DNA of 64,000 bases from Purshia tridentata. Lineage: Eukaryota; Streptophyta; Magnoliopsida; Rosales; Rosaceae. The DNA lies in the NCBI GenBank assembly GCA_003254885.1, contig QANT01007840.1:1-64000 (forward strand), given 5' to 3'. The notes under the pieces were generated by a model. The model searched no databases and had not been told where the DNA came from. It worked only from the letters and a program-made list of their open reading frames with translations. This document shows positions 1 to 10,065 of this stretch, in pieces (positions within the stretch are counted from its first letter, which is position 1; each line of letters starts with the position of its first letter). Both the position numbers and the translations under genes were made by a program.

Positions 1-257
1 GAGAAGAAATTTAGACATGAGTTGTTACAGTAAAATTGATATTTTAATTGATAAAACATTAGTTATTCCACTAAAACTCATATTTGAAAATATATAGTCA
101 TTAGTTATTAAACTAAAATTGACATGAAATGTAATATAGAAGTCAGTTTCAAAACTGATAACTATTAGTGGAATAGTTATTACTGCGGGGCACATCAGTT
201 TTTTGGGTATTTCATATCAGTTTAGGACTGATGTATATTAACATTATTGTTGTAGTG
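1..257. mobile_element. End of a CACTA (En/Spm-type) DNA transposon
   Basis: The segment ends at 257 with TTGTTGTAGTG, the reverse complement of CACTACAACAA, which is the classic CACTA terminal inverted repeat. Inside it are short subterminal motifs in both orientations (CAGTTTTGAAACTGAC-like near 143-165, ATCAGTTT and GACTGATG at 197-235), as this superfamily carries. A wider inverted repeat around TTATTCCACTA (about 64-76) and TAGTGGAATA (about 168-177) is also visible. No transposase is visible. The other end lies left of the window, so I cannot tell a full element from a short non-autonomous one. The 3-bp target duplication cannot be checked. Confidence 0.6.
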
Positions 258-545
258 TATCCTCCATGTCAAAAAAAACCATCATAAATTTCATTTTAGG
301 ATGAATATTTTCCCACATGAATATTGTATATTAATGAGCATATGCAACACATGACCACGCAGGTGTTGAAGATTTTAATTTTTCAATTACGTAGCCAGTT
401 TCTTCTAGCAGGACCCATTCAATTCCAACCTTTGAGCATAATCGTCAATAGTCAAAACAACGAACAATATATTGAATAATTGAAAAGTTCCAAGTCATGT
501 ACTTCTAAGCTAGTTGGTCCATGCATATACATATTAATTGATGCA
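258..545. other. Upstream region of first peptide gene
   Basis: Non-coding DNA between the CACTA end and the TATA box of the first peptide gene. From about 300 on it is clearly similar to about 3603-3810, so the tandem duplication includes several hundred bases of promoter. The shared blocks include the stretch around GTCAATAGTCAAAACAA (about 444 and 3722). Confidence 0.6.
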
Positions 546-553
546 TATAAAAA
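546..553 (+). promoter_or_regulatory. TATA box of first peptide gene
   Basis: TATAAAAA preceded by GATGCA, 156 bases before the ATG at 709. The same box in the same context precedes the tandem copy at 3819-3826. CATT repeats follow in the presumed leader. Confidence 0.6.
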
Positions 554-708
554 CCCCTGCATCCCCCATCTATTATTCACTCATTCTTTCATTCATTCAT
601 TCATTCATTTCATCGTTCGCTTGCAAGTCACAACCCAACAAAAGAGAACAAACGAAACAGCAAGCAATATAATTTTGGTTTGCCCAACCCAAAAAACCCA
701 ACAACGAA

Positions 709-924
709 ATGAAGTTCTCAAACATGGTTTTGGTGGCCATTGTGGTGGTTTTTCTTATGCTCATGCAGTCAGAGGAGGCGTACGGCAGAGTGTTGCATGG
801 GGAAGCAGCAAAGTCGATAAGGGGCAAAAGTGTCAATCCACCCTTCTTCCCTATGATTATCAAGCAAGTACTGCGGGGTACAGTCCCACCCGGTGGTCCT
901 AATCCAGGGACTAACATCCCCTGA
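709..924 (+). CDS. Small secreted signalling-peptide precursor, tandem copy A
   Basis: Encodes 71 residues and starts at the first ATG after a TATA box and a CATT-repeat leader. Residues 1-26 are a clear signal peptide: MK, then a hydrophobic run (VLVAIVVVFLMLM), then QSEEAYG. Next come RVLHG, a variable stretch and a C-terminal block at 57-71, GTVPPGGPNPGTNIP. This plan (secretion signal, variable pro-region, Pro/Gly-rich C-terminal motif ending in N) is that of plant peptide hormones. The motif resembles IDA (PIPPSAPSKRHN), CLE (VPSGPNPLHN) and PIP (SGPSP) ends but fits none exactly. The likely product is an apoplastic peptide, possibly prolyl-hydroxylated, acting on a receptor kinase. A second copy lies at 3970-4185 and a diverged relative at 5467-5826. 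I am confident of a secreted peptide, less of the subfamily. Confidence 0.8.
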   Translation: MKFSNMVLVAIVVVFLMLMQSEEAYGRVLHGEAAKSIRGKSVNPPFFPMIIKQVLRGTVPPGGPNPGTNIP

Positions 925-1300
925 ATAGAATCATTTCCAAACATGTACTACTACTGCACAGAAGGTTAATTGGGGCTTCGACCGGTCTACAATTCAAACC
1001 ATCAACCAAAGATTGCAGAGGGCTACATTTCTTCAACTTAATTATATATTAACAGGCCTAATTGTGGCTTTAATTTATATTCTTATTCTTGGCAGTGAAT
1101 AACATGTACCTGCAGAATGCAGCTGGTTTTTTACTTTCTTTAATAAGTTGTACTTGTGTATTAGCTTCACATAGTGTATATGAAATGGACAGAAAGTGCA
1201 AAGGACATTCTTAATTTCTTTATTAATTTCTTTTTGCTCATGTACTTATATAACTTGAATCTTATGAGAACATAATTATGCAAATTTATTTTTGTCTTCT
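925..1300 (+). other. 3' flank of peptide copy A, duplicated
   Basis: The sequence after the stop, to about 1135, is nearly the same as 4186-4400 after copy B. It shares CCAAACATGTACTACTACTG and the block around ATCAACCAAAGATT. It is presumably the 3' UTR. Similarity fades after the GCAGCTGG block near 1120. Confidence 0.6.
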
Positions 1301-3602
1301 ATTTTCCTTTAACGTACAGTGAGTTTAAAAGCTAGCTACAATAATTACCTTTTTGTTGACCAAAAAATTTTAAGGGAAAGAAAAGATACTACTTGTTTTA
1401 TATATTATATGACGAAATTCTGGTGGCTTCTAATAAGATACAGTAATTAATTCCTGAAATTTAATTTTAACCAAAAGTTCAAAGCAGTACGCGTATAGAT
1501 CGACAGCAGAAGTACGTACCAGCTCTGACCTTAATTTGTTGACAGTGATACGTACCGTATGGCTTTACATCATTGAAATTAATTAACAGTACTCTGCACT
1601 ATATGATCTGCATCTGGTTTGAAATTTATATATACTTTGAGGAAGAGAGAAGAAAAGGTGGCAAGCTTTATTTGGTGCAAAATAGTTTCATTATTAATTA
1701 AACAAGTGTCCCTCTGATCATTGGCAAATTATTTTGCATATATATATGAGAAGCTGCAATTAATAAATTCTGGTTCAATATCTAGGTAATAATTTTTAAT
1801 TTTCCAGCATCATCCAATATATGATCTTAATTTGTAAGAAATTCCATATCAGTTCACAATCGATTTTTTGTTTTAATTGGTCCACAATGTAATTCTAGTG
1901 TATTTTAAACTGTCTAACTTCCATGCCCGTCTATCTTAATTATGTGCCATGCATATACACCAATTAATATAGAACTTTTTAAACAATAAATAAACTAATA
2001 AAAATTTAGGATTAAATATCTAGTTTCAATACTTTTTTAGAAAATCAGTTTTGCTCATAATTTTTAGGTTTGACTACTAATTAATGAACTTAATTTTTAG
2101 AATAGGTCACAAATTTACAGCCCATTTGTTTTGGGCTTTATTTGTTTGACAAATTTACCCTTCTATTGTCCTTTGGCTTACATATGATGGGTCTTAGATA
2201 AAATTTATAAAGTTTTGACAAAATTGTCCTTGATACTTTTATATTGTCTTGAAAATTAATTAATATAGTCTCAACTTCAGTTTTAGTTGTGACTGTACGA
2301 CACTCAACTTCAAATTTAGTTGTGACTGAATGACAGTCACAGCTAAATTGTGATACAGTCATAGTTAGATTGTGACTGAATTAAAAATTTTTTTAAGAAA
2401 AATTGTATAACAATATAGTATAAATAGAGGTCAAAACAACTTTACTCAATATAATACTTAGTATAGTGGTGAGAGTTGTCTTTTCAACTTAACAAGACAA
2501 TCACAACTAAATTGTAAGAAAGTCACAGTTAAGATGTGATTGGATTGGTTTTTTTTAAGTTTTAATACAATATAGTATAAATTAATATAATAGTATGGAT
2601 GTAATATATATATATATATATTATTGTAGTTGTATGTGATGTAATATTTGGGAACTATAGTGTCATTTACTATATTATTATGTTTGACTTTTCAACTAAT
2701 ACCTAATCTAAAATGCTATTAAATTTTGGTATCTAAACTAAAAAATTATTGAAATTTAGTATATAAAGTCAATTAACCTATAAACTAATGGCCGCTATTT
2801 TCTATTTAATTTATAATGACACACTATGTGACTTTTGCATACTATATATAAAATGTATATATACATGCATATATGTAGCAACATAGATATGGTTATAAGT
2901 AATGTGTCAAGTCAAATGGGGCTTCAGTAACCATATAAATATCGTTGTTTTTTTCTTTTGTCAAAGTATTCATGTCGTGTAAAAGGTTAGCACACGCCAA
3001 TACTTCAACCTCAAACATTCAACATTCAAGGGCCTTGTAAACGCTTCCCACCAAGCTCTAATTCTCAGTTCAAGAGTACGTACGTATTGCGATGCGAGCA
3101 AATTCTATGAAGAAAAACTCAACAAGAGGTTTGGTCAAGATAACTGTAGTAAAGCCACAAAGTCGATCAATTGCATACAAGGATTTCACGTATTTCGACA
3201 ATATTTTTTTTAAAACCAAGGCTAATTAAGAAAAGGGTTAAATGCTAATTAATTTCGAAACTAAAATATAACATTTAGGATTTTTTAAAAGTCCAAATCA
3301 GGGTACGAGAATATAAAACGGGCCAGGCGGAGGTTCTTATTACAAGCATATATATATGTCTACTTTAATCAGTAGCTAAAAAATAAATAAAACTTCCATA
3401 AAATAGTAGAATATATATATGAAACAAAGCTAGCTAATTAACTTAAATCTATTAAATTGATTATTATATATGGTAGAGTGGGGACTAAATGGATATTAAA
3501 GCAATAGAAACAGGAAAATATTGATCTTAATTTCGGCTCTTTTCTCAGTTTTCATACATGAAATTATACATAAATTCTAACTAGCCACAGTACGTATTAT
3601 AA
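1301..3602. other. AT-rich spacer between tandem peptide genes, with repeats
   Basis: No convincing gene. The stretch from about 2000 to 2820 looks like inserted repeat DNA: phrases such as CTAAAATGCTATTAAATTT recur in inverted or altered form, and a cluster of TAGTTGTGACTG motifs lies at 2284-2545 (listed separately). It probably arrived after or during the duplication, since nothing like it sits beside copy B. Confidence 0.45.
2284..2545. repeat. Cluster of inverted TAGTTGTGACTG motifs
   Basis: TAGTTGTGACTG occurs at 2284-2295 and again inside 2313-2328. Its reverse complement occurs at 2334-2349 (CAGTCACAGCTAAATT), giving a 16-bp stem with one mismatch and a 5-base loop. Weaker copies in both orientations follow near 2355, 2370, 2500 and 2520. 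Such clusters are typical of subterminal parts of DNA transposons. I could not find terminal repeats that fix the limits. Confidence 0.45.
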
Positions 3603-3818
3603 ACATGAATTAGAATTTTCCAACATGAATATTAATTGTATTTATGCCACACATATATGAAAACGCAGGTCTTGAAAGATTTTCATTTTGACCCATTCCA
3701 TTCTAACCTTTGAGCACGATCGTCAATAGTCAAAACAAGGAACAAAGAGATATATTAAATAATTGAAAATTTCCAGGTCATGTACTTATAAGTTGGTTCA
3801 TGCATATTGGTCGATGCA

Positions 3819-3826
3819 TATAAAAA
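3819..3826 (+). promoter_or_regulatory. TATA box of second peptide gene
   Basis: TATAAAAA in the context GATGCA, 144 bases before the ATG at 3970. It is the counterpart of 546-553. Confidence 0.6.
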
Positions 3827-3969
3827 GCCCTGCATACCCCATCTATTATTCACTCATTCACTCATTTATTCATTCCATCTTTTGCTTACAACCCAAGAAA
3901 AGAGAAAAAGCAATACATTTGTTTTTTTTTTTTGCCCAACAAACCAAACAAACCCGGCTAAAATTGAAA

Positions 3970-4185
3970 ATGAAGTCCTCAAACATGGTTTTGGTGGCCA
4001 TTGTGGTGGTTTTTCTTATGCTCATGCAGTCAGAGGAGGTGTACGGCAGAGTGTTGCATGGGGAAGCAGCAAAGCCGATAAGGGGCAGAAGTGTCAATCC
4101 ACCCTTCTTCCCTATGATTATCAAGCAAGTACTGCGGGGTACAGTCCCACCCGGTGGTCCTAATCCAGGGACTAACACCCCCTGA
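3970..4185 (+). CDS. Small secreted signalling-peptide precursor, tandem copy B
   Basis: Encodes 71 residues, collinear with copy A. The start is the ATG aligned with that of copy A; in-frame upstream codons would add non-signal residues in front of the signal peptide. It has the same layout: signal peptide 1-26, RVLHG, pro-region, and C-terminal motif GTVPPGGPNPGTNTP at 57-71. I count five base differences from copy A in 216, and all five change the amino acid (F3S, A24V, S36P, K40R, I70T). Promoter and 3' flank are also duplicated. The leader differs more, including a run of T in B. It probably acts as copy A does, as an apoplastic ligand of unknown receptor. Confidence 0.8.
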   Translation: MKSSNMVLVAIVVVFLMLMQSEEVYGRVLHGEAAKPIRGRSVNPPFFPMIIKQVLRGTVPPGGPNPGTNTP

Positions 4186-4449
4186 ATAGAACCATTTCCA
4201 AACATGTACTACTACTGCACAGAAGGTTAATGGGGGCTTCGATCGATATACAATTCAAACCATCAACCAAAGATTTCAGAGGGCTACATTTCTTCAACTT
4301 AATTATATATTAACAGGCATAATTGTGGCCTTAATTTATATTCTTATTCTTGGCAGTGATATTAATTGAATACCTGCAGAATATGCAGCTGGTTTTTTTT
4401 TCCTTTAATATATAAAGTTGTGTAATTAAGTTGTAAGAAAATGTGTATT

Positions 4450-5240
4450 GATAATTAGCTTCACAAAGTACAGATCGAGGAAACTCTTTCTTTCTTTCTT
4501 TTTTGTATCTAATGTTAGTTTTATAATAAGAATTTATTTTTCTTTAACAACGAGTTTAAAAGCTTTAATCTATATATATATAGCCTTTTTCTGGACCAGA
4601 AACTAAAGGGGCTTGTTTTATTGTGTATTATAGTAGCTACTGTTTTCCTTCATTGGAATATCCATGCATTAGACTTAGAAAATAGATGACTTTGATCATT
4701 GAATTACAACATTGAATGATCAAGTGTCACATATACCTCATCTCAATGAAATAAATATCTACAATGGTCTTTTTTTTTTTTCTTTCTTTTTTGGACAAAT
4801 ATCTACAATTAATGGTCTAATAAAAGTTAAAACCGGCCTTTTTGTACGACAAAAATTGATGAGCATGAAAAAGTAAACTTAATTATTCTGCACAATATAT
4901 ATATATATATGTATGACTTGAAAATGCATGCATATAAAATGCAAAACGTATGGTATACAACAGCAACAAAAATAGCTTACAATTCAAATATATGTGAATC
5001 TGAGTACTTATTTATGTTAACATTGTTAATTATATATATCCTCGATGGGTTCATGCAGATCAGGAACAGAATTACAAACTGCACCCCAATGCCAAGCCTT
5101 AGGAAGGAAATAAATGATCGAATTAATTAATAATATATTCGTTGGTTCAAATTGAATTCATCTATTTTTCGATCTTATTCAGGTATATATATATATATAT
5201 AGTGTGCTGTGTGCATGTGTAGCAACACAAAAACAACGTT
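4450..5240. other. Intergenic, AT-rich
   Basis: No gene seen. It contains TA microsatellites near 4892-4908 and 5182-5200 and several T-rich runs. It separates copy B from the convergent third peptide gene. Confidence 0.5.
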
Positions 5241-5241
5241 G

Positions 5242-5320
5242 TTTTTCCTTTCTCTTATATATGGTGTGATTTCTCTTTAACAGAAATCGAACACACCATA
5301 TATATAAGAGAAAGGAAAAA
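5242..5320. repeat. Long imperfect hairpin
   Basis: The left arm 5242-5274 (TTTTTCCTTTCTCTTATATA followed by GGTGTGATTTCT) pairs with the right arm 5283-5318 around the short loop CTTTAAC. The arms differ by two small insertions on the right side (TA, and TTCG against T). The stem is over 30 bp with a loop small enough for a plant miRNA or siRNA precursor. It lies in the 3' flank of the third peptide gene. It could equally be a tiny foldback element. Expression is unknown. Confidence 0.55.
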
Positions 5321-5466
5321 AGGGCCAATTCTACTGAGTTGGTTTGTCCCCAAGACTTATTCTGCATGTACAGTAAATACTTATACTATATAGTCCATAA
5401 TACATTTGATGGATATTGTTTTAGGTTAGAATTTCTGGTGTGGTTGGTACTATTGCCCATATTAAT

Positions 5467-5826
5467 TTATTTAAAATATGCAGCCAGTGAAGCCCCGGCA
5501 TTAGAAAGAGGAGGAGGAGGAAGAGGCAGACCGGTAGTAGCGATGGTGTGGCCTGCAAAGTTCCTCTGGTTGATGGTTGACGCGGCGGTGGTGACACCAT
5601 TAGCCCTAGAACTAGGGCGGTTGGTTCCCTTACTAGGCCCAGTTGGAGGGACAGGGCCTCTCTTCATCTCCAACGACACAACATTTTTGTTGTTCTTCAT
5701 CATCATCAAGTTTTCTTTCTCATCAGGATCATCATGCATATGCAACACCCTGCCAGCCTCGTACAGCTGCATACTCATGAGAAACACCACTGCTGTTACT
5801 GCCAACAAAACATTAAGAAACCTCAT
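5467..5826 (-). CDS. Secreted peptide precursor, diverged third family member
   Basis: Encodes 119 residues in one exon. The signal peptide covers residues 1-24 (MRFLNVLLAVTAVVFLMSMQ, then LYEA). RVLH follows immediately, as in the tandem pair. Next comes a charged, Met/Asn-rich pro-region, then at 57-71 the motif GPVPPTGPSKGTNRP. The motif sits at exactly the same residue number as in the 71-residue copies. It is closer to IDA (PIPPSAPSKRHN): proline spacing, PSK and the final N agree. Unlike the others it continues for 48 residues (72-119) containing LPLPPPPL. If the ligand is the shared motif, this tail must be trimmed or be a second product. A TATA box lies at 5969-5978. It is convergent with the pair. 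Confidence 0.75.
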   Translation of the reverse strand: MRFLNVLLAVTAVVFLMSMQLYEAGRVLHMHDDPDEKENLMMMKNNKNVVSLEMKRGPVPPTGPSKGTNRPSSRANGVTTAASTINQRNFAGHTIATTGLPLPPPPLSNAGASLAAYFK

Positions 5827-5968
5827 ATTTAATGATGATATTAATTGTAGCTAACTATAATTAATGGGGGGTTGTATTGATCTGAAACACCAAGATGAAG
5901 ATGGCTAGCTAGCTAGGATTAGAAAGTAAAGGATATATGCATATGTATGTTATACATGCCGGGTACCG

Positions 5969-5978
5969 TATTTATATA
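5969..5978 (-). promoter_or_regulatory. TATA box of third peptide gene
   Basis: Reads TATATAAATA on the minus strand, 143 bases before the ATG at 5826. This matches the spacing in the two tandem relatives. Confidence 0.55.
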
Positions 5979-7057
5979 GGCACCCAATTCACCAATATTA
6001 ATAAGATGATATCCAAGATTTTCAACAATTTATACGTGAAATGTGGTTTGTCGACTCATAAACCTGATATTGTTGAAAAGATTGAAACTTGAACTGAATA
6101 GTCAGAAGGTACAGAAGAAATGAGTACTAATTTGATATATGCATGTATTCAAATTTCAAAACGAGTATATTCTAGCTATACAAGGTGTTATATCTCTCAC
6201 ATGCATTAATATGAGTCGTGCAAAGATCAGCTTTTTTCTACAATAATGCATGTCATGCATTTGGGGCACAAAGAAATCAAAACCAAACCCTGTGAGTCTG
6301 TGCCTGTAGAGCGCACCAAAATATCAAAAACTTGACGTACGTACGTACCCTCCATTGGACCTTAAACCACAAATTTCGAGTTGACTTAATTGGCAATTAT
6401 AGGAATTTCTTAGAACGTGACTCTCGACTTTGAAACTTTGAAGTCATGCGTACCTCTGTAAAACTCTGTTTCTGTTTTAACGCTGCAATTGCATTTGGTC
6501 TGAGTTTGACATTGACTACCCCCAACATTCTTAATTCAAGGTCCACGCACAACTAGTTTCTTCCTTCTTAAACATAGCTAGTACTTTTTAACCCAATTAA
6601 AGCTTGGTGGAAACGAGATTAAATCTTTAATCTTTACTTGGTTTGGTTTGGTTCGGCCATTTTATTCCAAGCATTTACCAAGCGGCCGCGTACTGAGTTG
6701 GAATATGAAAACAAAGAAAAAAAACTGTAAATACCAAGTTGTTTCCCATAGAGAACCTTTTCTTGTTTTCAACAGGAAACCAGGTTCTTGAAATGAGTAT
6801 AGATTGACGGATGCAGAAGAAAATGTTTCTTAACACAATCCATTCATCTATATATATATTTTTTGTTTCTCTGGATAAACAACTGATACAATATATGAAA
6901 CTTATATCCATTCAAACTATTCATCTCAGTCAGCTGTACATTGATGCCTATACAAATATGCTAGTAGCAATGAACCAGGTGAACCAATCTACACAACGCT
7001 GCACATCAATTGGTACAATTATTAACACAGCAAGTACAAACCAATAAGAATTGAAGT
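5979..7057. other. Intergenic and 3' flank of OR23-like gene
   Basis: Contains the upstream region of the third peptide gene on the left and the likely 3' UTR of the minus-strand F-box gene on the right. No further coding sequence is supported. Confidence 0.5.
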
Positions 7058-9945
7058 TCACAAGCGAATGGTGCTCATAACTGCAGTATTAAAATCTAGG
7101 GTGTAATGGAAAGGTGACTTTGTAATGAGAGATCTCCATGTTTTCTTCTTAGGATGGTAGATTTGGATGTAAAGTGTTCCCGCCCTCTTATGCAGTCGCA
7201 ACCTTCGGCTTTCTGTTGACTCAACTGCCTTCAACAGGGTTATTACATGCAGCTCTCCATCCAATACAACAAATCCAAATGATGAGTTACAAGGAGCCTT
7301 TCTTGGTATATGTGACTCCTTACACCAACGGTTTGAAGCCATGTCGTATCTGCAGGGCAGTGGACAGAACATTTACTATGATGTGGAATCAACATAAGCA
7401 ACAACTCTCTTTTGAAATTATCATTCAAAGATCAAATGCAGAGCTGCATGCCAATCAGGTCCTCGAGTTTTAATTTCTAATAGGATTAGGGCATGTTCTT
7501 GAAATTGAGGATAACATACAGCAGTTGAATAGAAGGGAAGAAATTCAAAAGCACAGACATAAACCGACATAAATAACCATGAATCAAAGCAAAATTATAA
7601 GAATGCAGTTTATGATCCCATATAATAGAATAACTTGTACAAAATGTGCCATAAAACTATGATCTCTCAACTATTAAAGAATGATACACAATATTTCCTA
7701 ATGTAAACCACAATCAATCAACTAGAAAAGTAAACTACAGTATCAAAGCCATTATGTCCCAGTACAATCTATGTCATAGGTATTCCAGGGACCAGGAACC
7801 AGGTTACTTAAGTCAGAAACTTTAAATTGGCATAACTATAAAATATCCAATTGAATCAACACATAACTCCTTATATGATGAAACTACAAAAGACTTGCTG
7901 TAAACAGAATATTTTCTAATTAAGTTTTCTTAGTTTAATGTCAATTAATAGACAAAGATCTCAAACCCTATCTTCTGCATTATCCTTTTGGAGGAATATA
8001 ACTACAATTGTATCATGCGGAATCAGAATTAAACTTTAAGCTGCCCCCTCCCCGGCTGTTTCTTGTAAGACAAATACAAACACAATACTAAAAAATGGAG
8101 TGCATCAATTATGACCATGCCACAAAGCCACAAAGCCACAAAGCTTGGATATTCTTACCAAAATCACCAAGAGCTACTGTAAGCGCATTAGGTTTCTAAA
8201 TCAAAGAACATTTGATGTTTCCACTTGAGATCTCCCTCTCCCCCACATACATGTTTTAATTTTTGTTATGTTCAATTCAACGTTGTGGGCTAAGGGCACG
8301 AAGGGGACGATAGTCACACTCATATCTAAGATCCGACACCCTGATTTCATCACTCCATTTGCAACGAATTTCTGAAGGAAAATCCCTGAGTACTTATTCT
8401 GGACTGGACCACCTTAGCAACCATTAAGTTTCTTATTCTTTTTCCCGGTTTATTACCCCCCCTGAGTTATGGAAAATCTTACACTCCCATTCCCAGATCA
8501 CACAAACATTTCATACTCAATATCCCCAATGATTACAGAAATCTAAAATTCCCACACCAAACACAAATGCAACAGAGATCAATTTCAATACCTTGTAAGT
8601 TTTAAGCAAATGCAATGAGGTTGTTTTGAAAAGGTAAAGAATCAATACACCCGGAAGATGAGGCAGCAGCAAGATTTTATAGCTAATATTCACTATCTGA
8701 ATCACTCACAGTTCATTTGAAAACAACTGTTACCCACCAAACTAAATTAACACCCAATTCAAACAGATCAACAATGATGCTCACAGTGCGGAACACAAAC
8801 ACTTTAACTTAAGCTTCATAGAGGTATTTAACACTAAGACTAAGACTACATCTACATGAATAAGCTCAATACAGTTGGAATTAAATTGCTACTAGGCTAC
8901 TAGCAAAATGAAAAAAACTAAGCCCAACATTAAACACCAAAGCAATATAAAAATGGAAAAGCTACCTGAATATGTCATTCCCGTCAAGCATAAAAACGGC
9001 AGGTCGTCCATGAACATCACCATCATCAATGGCTACAGTTTTTCCGAGTCTCACCCTCTCCCCTTGTTCCCACATATCCCCAACCTCCCTCCACTTGCCA
9101 CCATCATTCCCATTCTTCAATTCCATCACCACGGCGTCTTTACAATACTCGTCCACAGGAAACACCCCGGATATCGTCCTCGACTCGCCATACCCACCCA
9201 TCACCCAGAACTCCCTCTCCTCTCCATCCCCAACGAAGAACCCGGCGCACCCGGCCCGAAAGCTTGGCAACCCGTCCATCGCAACCCACTCGTTTCTTCG
9301 AATATCATACCGCTCCACCGAGCTCATTCGACTTCCCGCGGCGCTGAACAGCGTGTGGCGCGAGCCACCGCCGGCGACGAGAATCTGGCCTGCGGCGGGG
9401 ACAGCGGCGCAGGCGAAGCTGCCGCGCGGGGCGAGCATCGGGGCGAGAAAGTCCCAGGAGAAGGTGGTGAAGTCGAAGCGGAAGACGGCGGAGGACGGCG
9501 AGGGGCGGTCGATGGGGAACGAGCGAGTGTCGAAGAGGGAGCCACCGAGGACGTAAAGGTGGGGCCCGATGGAGAGGGAGGTGAAGTTGCAGAGACCGTA
9601 CACGTGGGGGTTGCAGGGCATCGGAGGGAGGGGGCGCCATGCGAGGGTTTGGGGGTCGAAGAGGTAGGGGGAGGCGACGGAGGGGTCTTGGGGGAAGATG
9701 CAGAGCAGGTGAGAGAAGTGGCGGTGGGTCTGGCGAAGAGAGATTAGGGTTTTGGAGGAGAGGAAGAGCCTCCACGATTTGCAGGTGGATTTGAGGCGGG
9801 ATTGGTGGGAGTAGGGGATGAAGGAGAGAATCAACGCCGCGACGTCGTTTGGGAGGCCGGGAATTAGGGTTATGGTTTCTTCGATGAGGGGAAATGGTGA
9901 AGATGATGAAGAAGAAGAAGGAGATGAAGGTGAAGGTTGGGTCAT
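7058..9945 (-). CDS. OR23: F-box/kelch-repeat protein, OR23 type
   Basis: Two exons, 8966-9945 and 7058-7349, joined in phase (AG|GTAGCT donor, CTGCAG acceptor, codon AGA across the junction), give 423 residues. The ATG at 9945 (MTQPSP) is preferred over one 40 codons upstream, which would add an Arg-rich, leader-like stretch. A Ser-rich start is followed by an F-box at about 28-65 (LPNDVAALILSFIPYSHQSR, then LKSTCKSWRLF). Kelch-type beta-propeller repeats follow at about 120-400 (HVYGLCNF, LYVLGGS, ILVAGGGS, FWVMGGYG, SSVERYD with NEW). The F-box should bind the SKP1-like subunit of an SCF ubiquitin ligase and the propeller a target protein. No substrate can be inferred. The 1616-base intron shows nothing else. 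Confidence 0.85.
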
Positions 9946-10065
9946 GGTGTGTTCGTTCTTGTGATCTCTTCTTCTTCTTCTTCTACTGTGTCGGACTGAA
10001 ATTGAATGGTGGGGCGTTGAGTTTTTCAATTTCAGTTTTTGGTTGTTGCAATCAACTTTCCCCAA

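Noticed and set aside
480-708. N-terminal extension of the first peptide gene in another frame
   Set aside because: It begins at TTG, overlaps the TATA box and leader, and lies in a different frame from the signal-peptide ORF.
3763-3969. In-frame upstream extension of the second peptide gene
   Set aside because: It begins at a non-ATG codon upstream of the TATA box. It would bury the signal peptide and is not conserved in frame with copy A.
9029-9775. Long open frames on both strands over the OR23 first exon
   Set aside because: GC-rich coding DNA keeps other frames open. Only the minus-strand frame shows F-box and kelch motifs and splices in phase to exon 2.
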